This document shows, piece after piece, positions 8,718 through 17,853 of a stretch of 64,000 nucleotides of DNA. Position numbers and translations under genes: made by a program. Within the stretch, counting starts at the first letter, position 1, and every line of letters starts with the position of its first letter. The notes under the pieces are model-generated. The model was not told where the DNA came from. It was given only the letters and a program-made list of their open reading frames with translations, and searched no databases. The stretch comes from Eutrophovita brisbanensis. GTDB lineage: Bacteria; Pseudomonadota; Gammaproteobacteria; Burkholderiales; Eutrophovitaceae. The stretch is from assembly GCA_038147395.1 (NCBI GenBank), contig JAYQTM010000001.1, forward strand, positions 1,054,001 through 1,118,000. Reading direction: 5' to 3'.

Positions 8718-8747
8718 AAAGCCACGTGGTTTCACGTGGCTTTTTTT
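8718..8747 (+). terminator. Rho-independent terminator of the rpsF-rplI operon
   Basis: GCCACGTG and CACGTGGC form a perfect 8-bp stem around GTTT, extended by A-T pairs and followed by seven T residues. It separates the ribosomal protein genes from dnaB. Confidence 0.92.
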
Positions 8748-8833
8748 ATGCTCTGACGCACGTCTTTACCACCACGTTCATTTGCGAGAGCGTGCTATGC
8801 TTCTCGATCTAGTTAAAATCTCTCGATCCCGAT

Positions 8834-10207
8834 ATGTCGGATGAAGAAATACAATCAATAAAAGTGCCGCCTCACTCGATTGAGGCTGAGCAGTCGGTGC
8901 TGGGAGGCTTGTTGCTTGATAACGCGGCTTGGGATCGTGTGGCTGACTTTATGTCTGAGTCGGATTTGTATCGGCCTGATCACCGGCTCATATATCAACA
9001 CATCACTCGGCTGATTGGTAATAACAAGCCAGCGGATGCGATCACTGTTGCAGAGAGCCTTGAAAGTACAAAGCAATTGGATCAGGTCGGAGGTTTAGCT
9101 TATTTAGGTGCTTTGGCTCAAAATACTCCATCTGCAGCCAATATTCGCCGATACGCAGAAATCGTTAGGGAGCGCTCGATACTCAGAAAATTAGCGGATA
9201 CGGCGACAGGCATTGCAGACACGGCATATAACCCGATGGGGCAAGAGGCTGCTCAGTTACTCGATGAAGCTGAGTCGAGAATATTCTCGATATCGGAAGA
9301 GGGCGCGAGAACACGTCAAGGTTTTCAGGATATGCAGCCGATCTTGACCCAAGTCGTCGAACGCATTGATATGTTGTATAACCGGGATAACCCCTCAGAT
9401 GTCACTGGTGTTCCAACCGGCTTTGTTGATCTGGATCGGATGACATCGGGTTTTCAGTCTGGAGATTTGGTCATCGTTGCTGGCCGACCCTCAATGGGTA
9501 AGACGGCACTTGCCTTGAATATCGCACAGCACGTTGCCCTTGATGAAGGGTTACCCGTAGGAGTTTTTTCGATGGAGATGGGTGCCGGTCAGCTGGCCAT
9601 GCGGTTACTCAGTTCGCTTGGGAAGATTAATGCGCACGACTTACGGACTGGACAGCTTGCTGAAGATGATTGGCGAAAGCTAACGAGCGCTGTGGGCCGA
9701 CTCAGTGAAGCGCCGGTTCACATTGATGAGACCCCAGGCCTTAATTCTCTAGAGCTTCGAGCGCGCGCACGACGCTTACATCGTCAGTATGGTCAACTTG
9801 GGCTCATTGTGATTGACTATTTGCAACTGATGTCGGCAAGTAAGCAAGGTGAGAATCGAGCAACTGAGATTTCGGAAATGTCTCGTTCTCTCAAAGGTTT
9901 AGCGAAGGAACTTAATGTGCCAGTTATCGCACTTTCTCAGCTAAATCGATCTTTGGAGCAACGCCCGAACAAGCGGCCTGTGATGTCTGATCTGAGAGAA
10001 TCAGGAGCGATTGAGCAGGATGCTGACACCATCCTGTTTATTTATCGGGATGAAGTGTATAACCCAGACACGCTAGACAAAAACAAGGCAGAAGTGATCA
10101 TCGGCAAACAACGAAACGGGCCCACAGGCACCGTTATGCTGACCTGGAACGGCAAGCACACGCAGTTTTCTAACTTTGCTAATCCAAACAATTACGGTCC
10201 TGCGTAA
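8834..10207 (+). CDS. dnaB: Replicative DNA helicase DnaB
   Basis: DnaB of 457 residues. The N-terminal collar domain begins PPHSIEAEQSVLGGLL; the RecA-like ATPase has Walker A GRPSMGKTAL, Walker B LIVIDYLQLM, and the arginine-finger region SRSLKGLAKELNVPVIALSQ. The C-terminal DLRESGAIEQDAD is a signature. It unwinds DNA ahead of the replisome as a hexamer. There is no intein. The position after the rpsF operon is conserved in proteobacteria. Its stop lies 26 bp from that of the convergent bcp. Confidence 0.98.
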   Translation: MSDEEIQSIKVPPHSIEAEQSVLGGLLLDNAAWDRVADFMSESDLYRPDHRLIYQHITRLIGNNKPADAITVAESLESTKQLDQVGGLAYLGALAQNTPSAANIRRYAEIVRERSILRKLADTATGIADTAYNPMGQEAAQLLDEAESRIFSISEEGARTRQGFQDMQPILTQVVERIDMLYNRDNPSDVTGVPTGFVDLDRMTSGFQSGDLVIVAGRPSMGKTALALNIAQHVALDEGLPVGVFSMEMGAGQLAMRLLSSLGKINAHDLRTGQLAEDDWRKLTSAVGRLSEAPVHIDETPGLNSLELRARARRLHRQYGQLGLIVIDYLQLMSASKQGENRATEISEMSRSLKGLAKELNVPVIALSQLNRSLEQRPNKRPVMSDLRESGAIEQDADTILFIYRDEVYNPDTLDKNKAEVIIGKQRNGPTGTVMLTWNGKHTQFSNFANPNNYGPA

Positions 10208-10233
10208 CTGTTTCGCTAGTCAGGACCAATTAC

Positions 10234-10689
10234 TCAAATCGAATCCAAAACCTCTTGTGCATGGCCAGGCACCTTCACCTTTCGCCATTCTTGAACGACA
10301 GTTCCTTCAGGCCCGATCAAAAAAGTGCTTCTCTCGATACCGCGAACCTGTTTGCCATACATGTTCTTCATTTTAATGACATCAAACATCTTGCAAACTG
10401 ACTCATCAGGGTCGGATATAAGCTCGAACTGAAAATCGTATTTACTTTTGAAGTTCTCGTGTGATTTGATACTGTCTCGAGAGATACCAAAAATCACGCA
10501 ATTTTTTTTCTTAAACTGGGGCGATAGTTCGTTAAATTGGATGCTCTCGTTTGTGCACCCAGGCGTATTGTCTTTGGGGTAGAAATAAAGCACGACGTAC
10601 TTCCCTGTATGGTCGCTCAGCGTAAACTCTTTGTCTCCCGTAGCGCTGGCAGTGAAATTTGGCACCTTCATCCCAGTTGTTGTGGTCAT
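10234..10689 (-). CDS. bcp: Thiol peroxidase, Bcp/PrxQ-type peroxiredoxin
   Basis: A 151-residue peroxiredoxin of the BCP/PrxQ class that reduces hydroperoxides using thioredoxin or similar donors. The peroxidatic cysteine is C45 in YPKDNTPGCTNES. The residue five places later, where E. coli Bcp has its resolving cysteine, is isoleucine; other cysteines are at about 64 and 99, so resolution would need one of these or an external thiol. The signature KNMYGKQVRGIERSTFLI is intact. It follows selU by about 13 bp on the same strand and is probably co-transcribed with it. Confidence 0.9.
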   Translation of the reverse strand: MTTTTGMKVPNFTASATGDKEFTLSDHTGKYVVLYFYPKDNTPGCTNESIQFNELSPQFKKKNCVIFGISRDSIKSHENFKSKYDFQFELISDPDESVCKMFDVIKMKNMYGKQVRGIERSTFLIGPEGTVVQEWRKVKVPGHAQEVLDSI

Positions 10690-10702
10690 ACTTTGATCCT
10701 TG

Positions 10703-11769
10703 TTATCTATTATCGTTTTGTGTTTTGAATTCCGTCAGTATCTGTTTCGAAAAATCTGAAATGTTCGAATCAGAGGTGGATTCGAGTGTAAAGTTCTTGG
10801 CCGTATTGAGTTTTTTGAAATTTTGACGCATTGCTTTGCCATAGAGCGGATCGTAATATCGAGTCAACAATTCTGTGATGAATGGATTCCAATCGCGCTG
10901 ATTGATCATTTCGACCCACTGGTCAATTGTTTGACTGCCAACCCTTTCGCGTAAGCGAACAATGTCCGTTTCTAAAGACTCAGGATTTAGCAAGTAATGT
11001 TCATAGTCTTGCCTGAGGCGAGAGACTCGTTCTTCAATGCTCGCATTGATGTTTAGGCATTCTCCAGAGCGGATGGCGGCGAGGAGTTTTTCTGGAATTC
11101 TCAGTGAGCCAATTTTTTTACTCTCAGACTCGACGAAAACCGCTTCGCTCGTGTCCACGCTGCGGATGCGATCCCAAATTTGAGTTTCAAACCGTTTTTG
11201 TGAAGGTTGGGGCCTGACGGGCTTTGTCCCAGTAATGACCCCCTATGGTTTGCGAGATCTTCTAAATCGAGTATTTGGCCACCGTGTGCGTGTATGGACT
11301 CCAACACTCGCGTCTTGCCAACGCCCGTCATCCCACAGACGACAATGAAACGCAGTTTGTCGCTTATTCGATCGGTGTCATCAATGACTGTTTTTCGGAA
11401 TGCTTTGTAACCTCCATGAAGTTGTTGCGCTCGCCATCCGATTTGCCTCAAAATAATCGACATCGAACCGCTTCGCTGACCGCCGCGCCAGCAATATATG
11501 GTGGGCGACCAATTTTTGGGTTTATGGATAAATGATTGCTCAATATGGGTCGCGATATTCTTGGCAACAATTGATGCCCCGATCTTTTTTGCGTCGAATG
11601 CTGACTTATTTTTATAAGTCCATCCGACATGGTGCCGTTCTTCATCATTGAGAACTGGGAAGTTTTTAGCGCCAGGTATATGGTCGAGTTCATATTCACT
11701 TGGCGATCTGACATCAATGAGTTCATCGCTCGTACTAAGTTCGGATATCTCGATCACAGTTCGATTCAT
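10703..11769 (-). CDS. selU: tRNA 2-selenouridine synthase SelU/MnmH; frameshifted as read
   Basis: SelU replaces the sulfur of 2-thiouridine at tRNA position 34 with selenium, using selenophosphate. The N-terminal rhodanese domain has the catalytic cysteine in YCWRGGQRSGS; a P-loop GMTGVGKT follows. The frame breaks in a four-base G-run at 11209-11212 (C-run on the coding strand). Before it the protein reads QSPSGP; adding one C continues as QPSQKRFETQIWDRI and on to VFVESESKKIG, a family hallmark. Repaired length is about 355 residues, normal for the family. ATG 11769 is preferred over GTG 11802. The selenium donor gene selD lies divergently 90 bp away, supporting the call. Confidence 0.88.
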
Positions 11770-11810
11770 GCGAAAATATGTCCGGTTCGAGTAGGGTGAC
11801 ACACGAAAAA

Positions 11811-11827
11811 TGAGGCAATCAGCCTCA
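11811..11827. repeat. Perfect inverted repeat between selU and selD
   Basis: TGAGGC-AATCA-GCCTCA, a 6-5-6 palindrome centred in the 90-bp divergent interval. It could be an operator shared by both genes or a hairpin in the selD leader. No T-run follows, so it is not an obvious terminator. Confidence 0.45.
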
Positions 11828-11859
11828 AATGATTAACGTAATTATGCATCAACGATCTT

Positions 11860-12888
11860 ATGAAGCTCACTGAATATGCTCACGGCGGTGGTTGTGGCTG
11901 TAAAATTTCCCCAAGTCTTCTCAAAAAAATTCTTGGTGATGTTCCGCCGATAGTATCTCCAGATCTCCTTGTAGGGTATTCGGACTCTGATGACGCGGCC
12001 GTTTACCGACTGAGCGAGGAGATCGCGATTGTTGCGACTACCGACTTTTTTACACCAATCGTGGATGATCCGCACGATTTTGGGCGTATTGCGGCAACGA
12101 ATGCATTTTCTGACGTCTACGCAATGGGTGCGAAACCGTTGTTCGCTCTTGGGATTGTTGGGATGCCGATTGATAAATTGCCGGCTGCGACAATTTCCTT
12201 GATTCTCGAGGGTGGTCGTTCAGTTTGTGAGGCGCTGCACGTGCCTCTTGCAGGGGGGCACTCGATTGATAGCCCAGAACCAATCTATGGGTTGGTGGTC
12301 GTTGGTCAGGTTCATCCGAATCGCGTCAAAAAGAATTCAAATGCTCGTGTCGGAGACTCCATTTTGCTCAGTAAACCACTGGGCATTGGGGTGTTGTCGG
12401 CTGCACTCAAAAAAGGTTTGCTTACGTCGGAGGAGTATCAACTCATGTTGTCGATCACGACGCAGGTTAACGTTACAGGGGAAAAACTATCGAAATTGTC
12501 CGGAGTCAATGCAGTGACTGACGTCACAGGATTTGGTTTTCTCGGGCATTTAAAAGAGATGGTAATTGGTTCGTCGACGCATGCTCAAATTGAGCTTTCA
12601 AATATTCCAATCATCGAGGCCTCGCGAGGATACTCCGAACAGGGAATCGTGACTGGTGCATCAGGCAGAAACTGGGAGAGCTACTCGGATTATGTCTCGC
12701 TCGGTCAGGATATTGATGCCAGCGTGCGAAATCTTCTCACCGATCCTCAAACCAGTGGTGGATTACTTGTTTCGTGTGAAGCCGGAGTCACTGATGAAGT
12801 GATTGATTTATTCAAGGGCGATGGGTTCTTCGATGTGAGTGTCGTTGGAAGCATGACGGATTCGAGTGCAGGCATCACATTGCTTTGA
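11860..12888 (+). CDS. selD: Selenide, water dikinase (selenophosphate synthase)
   Basis: SelD makes selenophosphate from selenide and ATP. The 342-residue protein starts MKLTEYAHGGGCGCK: C12 takes the place of the catalytic Cys/Sec and K15 the conserved lysine, so this is the cysteine form and needs no UGA readthrough. Further family motifs are TTDFFTPIVDDPHDFGRIAA, NAFSDVYAMGA, LAGGHSID and TDVTGFGFLGH. It is divergent from selU. No selA, selB or tRNA-Sec is seen in the window, so the selenium trait visible here is tRNA selenouridine. Confidence 0.96.
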   Translation: MKLTEYAHGGGCGCKISPSLLKKILGDVPPIVSPDLLVGYSDSDDAAVYRLSEEIAIVATTDFFTPIVDDPHDFGRIAATNAFSDVYAMGAKPLFALGIVGMPIDKLPAATISLILEGGRSVCEALHVPLAGGHSIDSPEPIYGLVVVGQVHPNRVKKNSNARVGDSILLSKPLGIGVLSAALKKGLLTSEEYQLMLSITTQVNVTGEKLSKLSGVNAVTDVTGFGFLGHLKEMVIGSSTHAQIELSNIPIIEASRGYSEQGIVTGASGRNWESYSDYVSLGQDIDASVRNLLTDPQTSGGLLVSCEAGVTDEVIDLFKGDGFFDVSVVGSMTDSSAGITLL

Positions 12889-13006
12889 GACCCAGGAGCG
12901 AGAGATATTTATCGTTTGTCGTTCTGTGTTAGACTCCGCGCCAAATCAATTACTTAAGACAACTAGCAAGCCTTTTTAGCTAGGTTCTGTCCTTGCCTGA
13001 ATTCTT

Positions 13007-14824
13007 ATGAAAAATATTCGAAATATCGCGATTGTTGCTCACGTTGACCATGGAAAAACGACACTCGTTGATCAGTTGTTGAAGCAATCTGGGACATTCG
13101 CAGCGCACAAGCAAGTGTCTGAGCGAGTCATGGATTCGAATGATCTTGAAAAAGAACGAGGCATCACAATTCTTTCTAAAAATTGTGCGATCACGTATCG
13201 AGATACGCACATCAACATTGTCGATACACCTGGCCACGCTGATTTTGGTGGTGAAGTCGAGCGTGTTTTGTCGATGGTCGATAGTGTGCTTCTCCTGGTT
13301 GATGCAGTCGATGGGCCGATGCCACAAACACGGTTTGTGACAAAAAAAGCGCTTTCGCTTGGTTTGAAGCCAATCGTCGTGATTAACAAGATTGATCGTC
13401 CCGGGGCTCGTCCAGAATGGGTGATCAATCAAACATTTGATTTGTTCGATAAATTGGGCGCAACCGAGGAGCAGCTCGATTTTCCTGTTGTATTTGCATC
13501 AGCGCTAGAGGGCTGGGCAACACTTGACTCTGATAAGCGAGAGGAAACGTTAGAGCCTTTGTTTCAAACGATTTTAGATTTCGTTCCTGTGAGAGAAGTT
13601 GACTCGGAAGGACCTTTGCAGCTCCAAATCTGCTCACTCGATTATTCGAGTTTTGTTGGAAAAATCGGCATTGGGCGTATCAATAGAGGCCGCATCGAGG
13701 CTGGTCAACAAGTCGTCGTTGTGACGGGTCCTGATGGGGCTCAAGCGACAAAAAAAATCAATCAAGTGCTGATTTTTTCTGGTTTAGAGAAGCAAGTGGT
13801 CAACGAGGCCGAGGCCGGTAATATTGTGCTCATAAACGGCATTGACGACATTGGCATTGGGCAAACAATTTGCGCACCTACGAATCCGGAAGGTTTGCCG
13901 CTGCTCACGGTAGATGAGCCGACGCTCACGATGAACTTTGTTGTTAACTCCTCGCCTTTAGCGGGCAGGGAGGGGAAGTTTGTCACAAGTCGACAAATCC
14001 GCGAACGGCTCGAGCGAGAGTTACAGTCGAATGTAGCACTCAAAGTTGAATTCACAGCAGATTCCGATACCTTCGTCGTGTCGGGTCGTGGAGAGCTTCA
14101 TCTGACGATTCTCCTAGAAAATATGCGACGTGAAGGATACGAGCTCGCAGTGGGGCGCCCCAGAGTCGTCTTCAAACAAATTGACGGTGAGAGACACGAG
14201 CCTTTCGAAATTTTGACTGTTGATGTTGAGGAGTCACATCAAGGTTCAGTCATGGAAGAGCTAGGTGCTCGCAGGGGTGAGCTACAGGACATGATGCCTG
14301 ATGGTAAGGGGCGTGTCAGACTGGAATATCGTATTCCTGCTCGAGGACTTATTGGTTTTCAGAGTGAATTTTTGACTATGACTCGAGGCACGGGTGTTGC
14401 GAGTCACATATTTGACAGTTACGACGTAGCCAAGGGCGAAATCGAGGAGCGGCGAAACGGAGTCTTAGTCAGCCAAGATAATGGCCCAGCGGTCGCCTAT
14501 GCATTATGGAAGCTGCAAGATCGAGGTCGAATGTTTGTCTCGCCTGGCGATGAGCTCTATGAGGGGATGATCATTGGTGTTAATTCTCGAGATAATGACC
14601 TAGTGGTTAATCCAATTAAAACGAAACAGTTGACTAACGTTCGGGCATCTGGCTCGGATGAGGCGGTAAGGCTAATACCCCCAATCGAGTTGACCCTTGA
14701 GCGAGCGGTCGAATTTATTGCGGACGATGAATTGGTTGAAATTACTCCGAATTCAATCCGTTTGCGAAAAAAGGCGCTAAAAGAGCACGAAAGAAAAAGA
14801 GAGGCGCGAGAGAAAGCGGCGTGA
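13007..14824 (+). CDS. typA: Translational GTPase TypA/BipA
   Basis: A ribosome-binding GTPase of 605 residues, the standard length. G1 is AHVDHGKTT, G2 lies in RGITILSKN, G3 is DTPGHADFGGEVERV and G4 is NKIDRPGARP. The EF-G-like domain III-V region and the BipA-specific C-terminal domain (GVLVSQDNGPAVAYALWKLQ, GMIIGVNSRDNDL) are complete. BipA aids ribosome assembly and stress adaptation. A hairpin formed by AACTAGC and GCTAGGTT lies upstream at 12961-12988 and may sit in its mRNA leader. Confidence 0.97.
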   Translation: MKNIRNIAIVAHVDHGKTTLVDQLLKQSGTFAAHKQVSERVMDSNDLEKERGITILSKNCAITYRDTHINIVDTPGHADFGGEVERVLSMVDSVLLLVDAVDGPMPQTRFVTKKALSLGLKPIVVINKIDRPGARPEWVINQTFDLFDKLGATEEQLDFPVVFASALEGWATLDSDKREETLEPLFQTILDFVPVREVDSEGPLQLQICSLDYSSFVGKIGIGRINRGRIEAGQQVVVVTGPDGAQATKKINQVLIFSGLEKQVVNEAEAGNIVLINGIDDIGIGQTICAPTNPEGLPLLTVDEPTLTMNFVVNSSPLAGREGKFVTSRQIRERLERELQSNVALKVEFTADSDTFVVSGRGELHLTILLENMRREGYELAVGRPRVVFKQIDGERHEPFEILTVDVEESHQGSVMEELGARRGELQDMMPDGKGRVRLEYRIPARGLIGFQSEFLTMTRGTGVASHIFDSYDVAKGEIEERRNGVLVSQDNGPAVAYALWKLQDRGRMFVSPGDELYEGMIIGVNSRDNDLVVNPIKTKQLTNVRASGSDEAVRLIPPIELTLERAVEFIADDELVEITPNSIRLRKKALKEHERKREAREKAA

Positions 14825-14883
14825 CCCATTTGATGCTGCTGTGATGGTGGTTCAGCCGTAACGACTTACGTTATACTCGTCTG

Positions 14884-16293
14884 ATGCTAGAGTGGCTATC
14901 AGATCCCGTGTATTCCGGTGTGTTGGCGCTGGTATCTTTTTTCATCAGCGTTGCGCTGGTGATTGTACTTTGGCGTTTACCAAAACGAATCAGATCATCC
15001 CTTGAGTCAACGTCGCTTTCCCAGGCCAGAGAGAGTAGTGAGGCACTCAATTCTCTCGCCGATCGGTTGCTTCGCAATCAATCCACGCTAAACGAAAATT
15101 TGAGATCTTTTCTGTCTAATGAATTGACGCAACTGCGCAGCAGTTCGGGCGAGTTTCAGCTTCGCCTAATTGAGGAGCAGTCGGGGGCGAAAGAGAAAAC
15201 GCTATCGTCGATCGCAGAAATGAAAAATGATGTTCAGGCCAAGCTCGACTTAATCCGAAGTGACGTCATTGCGAAAATTTTAGAGAAAATGTCAGAGCAA
15301 AGTCGTGCTGAAAGGGAAGCGGTTCAGAACACCTTGAGGTTGGCTTCTGAACAGATCAAGTCATCAATGGAGCAATTAGGGCAGGTCACAGATAAACGAC
15401 TGGAGCAAATTTCAGGCAAAGTGAACGAGCGTCTTGAAGAAGGCTTTAAGAAAACTAACGAGACGTTTGTGAATGTGATGGAGCGGCTTGCGACAATTGA
15501 CGAAGCTCAAAAGAAAATAGACGGGCTGACGAGTAACGTCATAGGGCTTCAGGAGTTGTTAGGTGACAAACGGTCTCGGGGTGCTTTTGGGGAGGTTCAA
15601 TTGGAGAATCTTGTCAAAAATATGTTGCCACCGACGGCGTACAGTTTTCAGCATACGTTTTCAAATGGCAGTCGAGTGGACTGTATTTTGAGATTGCCGG
15701 AGCCCACGGGTAACGTGTCAGTTGATTCGAAATTTCCCTTAGAGAATTATCACAGAATGTTTGAGTCGACGGCTTCAGAGGCTGATAAGCTTCAAGCCCA
15801 ACGCTCGTTTAGGAGCGACATCAAGAAGCACATCGACGCGATCGCATCAAAGTACATCATTGACGGTGAGACCAGCGATGGCGCAGTCATGTTTGTTCCA
15901 GCTGAAGCTGTTTTTGCTGAGATACATGCTTATCACAGTGAAGTCGTAGATTATGCGATGCAAAATAAAGTCTGGGTCGTTTCCCCAACGACCTTGATGG
16001 CCGTTTTAAATACAGCGCGCGCCGTCATGAAAGATATCGCGACGCGAGAGCAAATTCACATCATCAAAGAAGAACTTAGACGCCTAAGTCAAGATTTCAC
16101 ACGTTTTGATGATCGAATGAGAAAGCTCGCGGATCATATACGCCTTGCGCATAAGGATGTTGAGGAAGTGCGCATCAGTAGCGATAAGATTACGAAACGC
16201 TTTCACAGTATTGAGAGGGTTGAAATTGACGAGGAGCCTTCGAGCGATTCGGATGATGAGGGAGCGTTTATCGGGACGCTTAACGAGAAATAA
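14884..16293 (+). CDS. rmuC: DNA recombination protein RmuC
   Basis: A 469-residue RmuC-family protein. It has an N-terminal membrane helix (VLALVSFFISVALVIVL), a long coiled coil up to about residue 210, and the conserved nuclease-like core: LGDKRSRGAFGEVQLENLV, VDSKFPLENYHRM and VMFVPAEAVFAEIHAY. RmuC limits DNA inversions and related rearrangements; the biochemical activity is not firmly established. A TATACT box at 14872-14877 lies only about 7 bases before the ATG, so the transcript may be nearly leaderless. The C-terminus is acidic (SSDSDDEGA). Confidence 0.93.
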   Translation: MLEWLSDPVYSGVLALVSFFISVALVIVLWRLPKRIRSSLESTSLSQARESSEALNSLADRLLRNQSTLNENLRSFLSNELTQLRSSSGEFQLRLIEEQSGAKEKTLSSIAEMKNDVQAKLDLIRSDVIAKILEKMSEQSRAEREAVQNTLRLASEQIKSSMEQLGQVTDKRLEQISGKVNERLEEGFKKTNETFVNVMERLATIDEAQKKIDGLTSNVIGLQELLGDKRSRGAFGEVQLENLVKNMLPPTAYSFQHTFSNGSRVDCILRLPEPTGNVSVDSKFPLENYHRMFESTASEADKLQAQRSFRSDIKKHIDAIASKYIIDGETSDGAVMFVPAEAVFAEIHAYHSEVVDYAMQNKVWVVSPTTLMAVLNTARAVMKDIATREQIHIIKEELRRLSQDFTRFDDRMRKLADHIRLAHKDVEEVRISSDKITKRFHSIERVEIDEEPSSDSDDEGAFIGTLNEK

Positions 16294-16308
16294 CGAGAGG
16301 TTCTGACG

Positions 16309-16668
16309 TTATGTTCGTTTCAGTTGTTGAATGAGATAAACGATTGCCCAGATTAGAAAAGGGACAACACAACCTGTAGCAATAAAAAATTTGATTTTCT
16401 CAGGTGTGATGGGGTCAGCCATCAAAGTGAGTGTGCTGATGAGCGACCATACGCTCATTCCCACTGCTTGTAACAGCGCGTAGATCAAGGTGATGACGAA
16501 CGACCAACGTTTTTCAAAATAGATTCCTGCACCAAGTAAAAAATGCAGCCCAGCAACACACAGAAAGAGGACCAATTTCCCGCCCGTCATTCCAAGGCTC
16601 AGTGAGAGCAATGCGAGGCCTGCTAAAACACTAGCCGCGCTGATGATCTTGATGCCGAGCGGTTTCAT
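16309..16668 (-). CDS. Small four-helix membrane protein of unknown function
   Basis: A 119-residue protein, almost entirely hydrophobic, with four predicted membrane helices and a basic C-terminus (QQLKRT). I do not recognise a family. It starts 9 bp after the ilvE stop on the same strand and is probably transcribed with it. Nothing indicates that it acts in branched-chain amino acid metabolism. Confidence 0.6.
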   Translation of the reverse strand: MKPLGIKIISAASVLAGLALLSLSLGMTGGKLVLFLCVAGLHFLLGAGIYFEKRWSFVITLIYALLQAVGMSVWSLISTLTLMADPITPEKIKFFIATGCVVPFLIWAIVYLIQQLKRT

Positions 16669-16677
16669 CGTATTGGT

Positions 16678-17763
16678 TTACTCATCAAGTTTATGAATCC
16701 AGCCATGATCATCACTGATGGTGCCATATTGGATTCCGGTTAGGTGATCAAAGATTTTTTGAGAGACTGGTCCAGTCTCGTTATCGTTGATAGTGTAATC
16801 CTTACCCATATAACGAAGTCTTCCCACCGGTGCGATGACCGCGCCCGTGCCCATTGCAAACACTTCCGTAATTTTTTTGCTTTCGATGTCTTCGAGCGCT
16901 TGGTGGATGGAGATTCGGTCTTCGCTTGCAGTCATGCCTAAATCGGGCGCCAAACTTAATATTGAGGCGCGTGTGACACCTGGCAAGATGCTGCCAGAGA
17001 GCGCTGGTGTGCTTATATGGTCTCCATAAACAAAGGCGATATTCATGCCGCCAACCTCCTCAACGTATTCTCTCTCCTTGGCGTCAAGCCACAACACCTG
17101 TTGAAATCCTTGCTCTCTGGCTTGTTCGGTTGCATAAATACTGCCGGCGTAATTCGCGATTGTTTTCGCCTCACCTGTACCCCCAAGAACCGCCCGAACG
17201 TGTTCGTGTGACACATACACCGAAACTGGTCGGAGGCCGCCACCAAAATACGGACCCACTGGGCTCAGGATGATGAAGTGAGTGTAGTCTTGACTCGCAC
17301 GAACTTCCAGCGTTGATTCGGTGGCGACCATCACGGGCCTGATGTATAGCGCTGATCCTTCACTCGTTGGAACCCAATTTTTTTCGACTCTCACGAGCGT
17401 CTCGATTGCTTTCAGGTGATGCTCTGGCGAAATCGTTGGCATCCCCATTCGGGCTGCCGACTTGTTAAAGCGCTCTAGATTTCGATCAATTCTAAAAAGT
17501 CCAATAGATCCATCAGGTTGTTTGAACGCTTTGGCACCTTCAAATACACCCTGGCCGCAATGGAAAATATGCGCGGTGGGTCCTAGTTGGAGAGCTTCCC
17601 TTTTTATAACTGAGGCATCGTGCCAACCGTTCTTTGGCGTGTAGTGTTGTATGAACATCCGGTCCGTGAAGTACCGACCAAAACCTAGATCTTTATCTGG
17701 AAAGGAGGGCTCGCCGTAATCACCGGGCTCGATATGGATAGGGATGTCTTGAGGAATACTCAT
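16678..17763 (-). CDS. ilvE: Branched-chain amino acid aminotransferase
   Basis: A 361-residue fold-type IV PLP aminotransferase of the longer (group II) BCAT kind. Visible motifs are IFHCGQGVFEGAKAF near the N-terminus, the PLP lysine in EAKTIANYAGS, WLDAKEREYVEEVGGMN and SGSILPGVTR. It catalyses the last step of valine, leucine and isoleucine synthesis and the first of their breakdown. The frame extends upstream to 17832, but MSIPQDIPIHIEP at 17763 begins the homologous part. It is divergent from the helicase gene at 17854. No other ilv gene is near. Confidence 0.93.
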   Translation of the reverse strand: MSIPQDIPIHIEPGDYGEPSFPDKDLGFGRYFTDRMFIQHYTPKNGWHDASVIKREALQLGPTAHIFHCGQGVFEGAKAFKQPDGSIGLFRIDRNLERFNKSAARMGMPTISPEHHLKAIETLVRVEKNWVPTSEGSALYIRPVMVATESTLEVRASQDYTHFIILSPVGPYFGGGLRPVSVYVSHEHVRAVLGGTGEAKTIANYAGSIYATEQAREQGFQQVLWLDAKEREYVEEVGGMNIAFVYGDHISTPALSGSILPGVTRASILSLAPDLGMTASEDRISIHQALEDIESKKITEVFAMGTGAVIAPVGRLRYMGKDYTINDNETGPVSQKIFDHLTGIQYGTISDDHGWIHKLDE

Positions 17764-17853
17764 AAAAAAATAGTCGGTTCGGAAACCAACGTACAATTCC
17801 GTAAACCAGCAATTGTATCTTTCCCGTGACAAATGAACAAAAGTAAGTAACCA

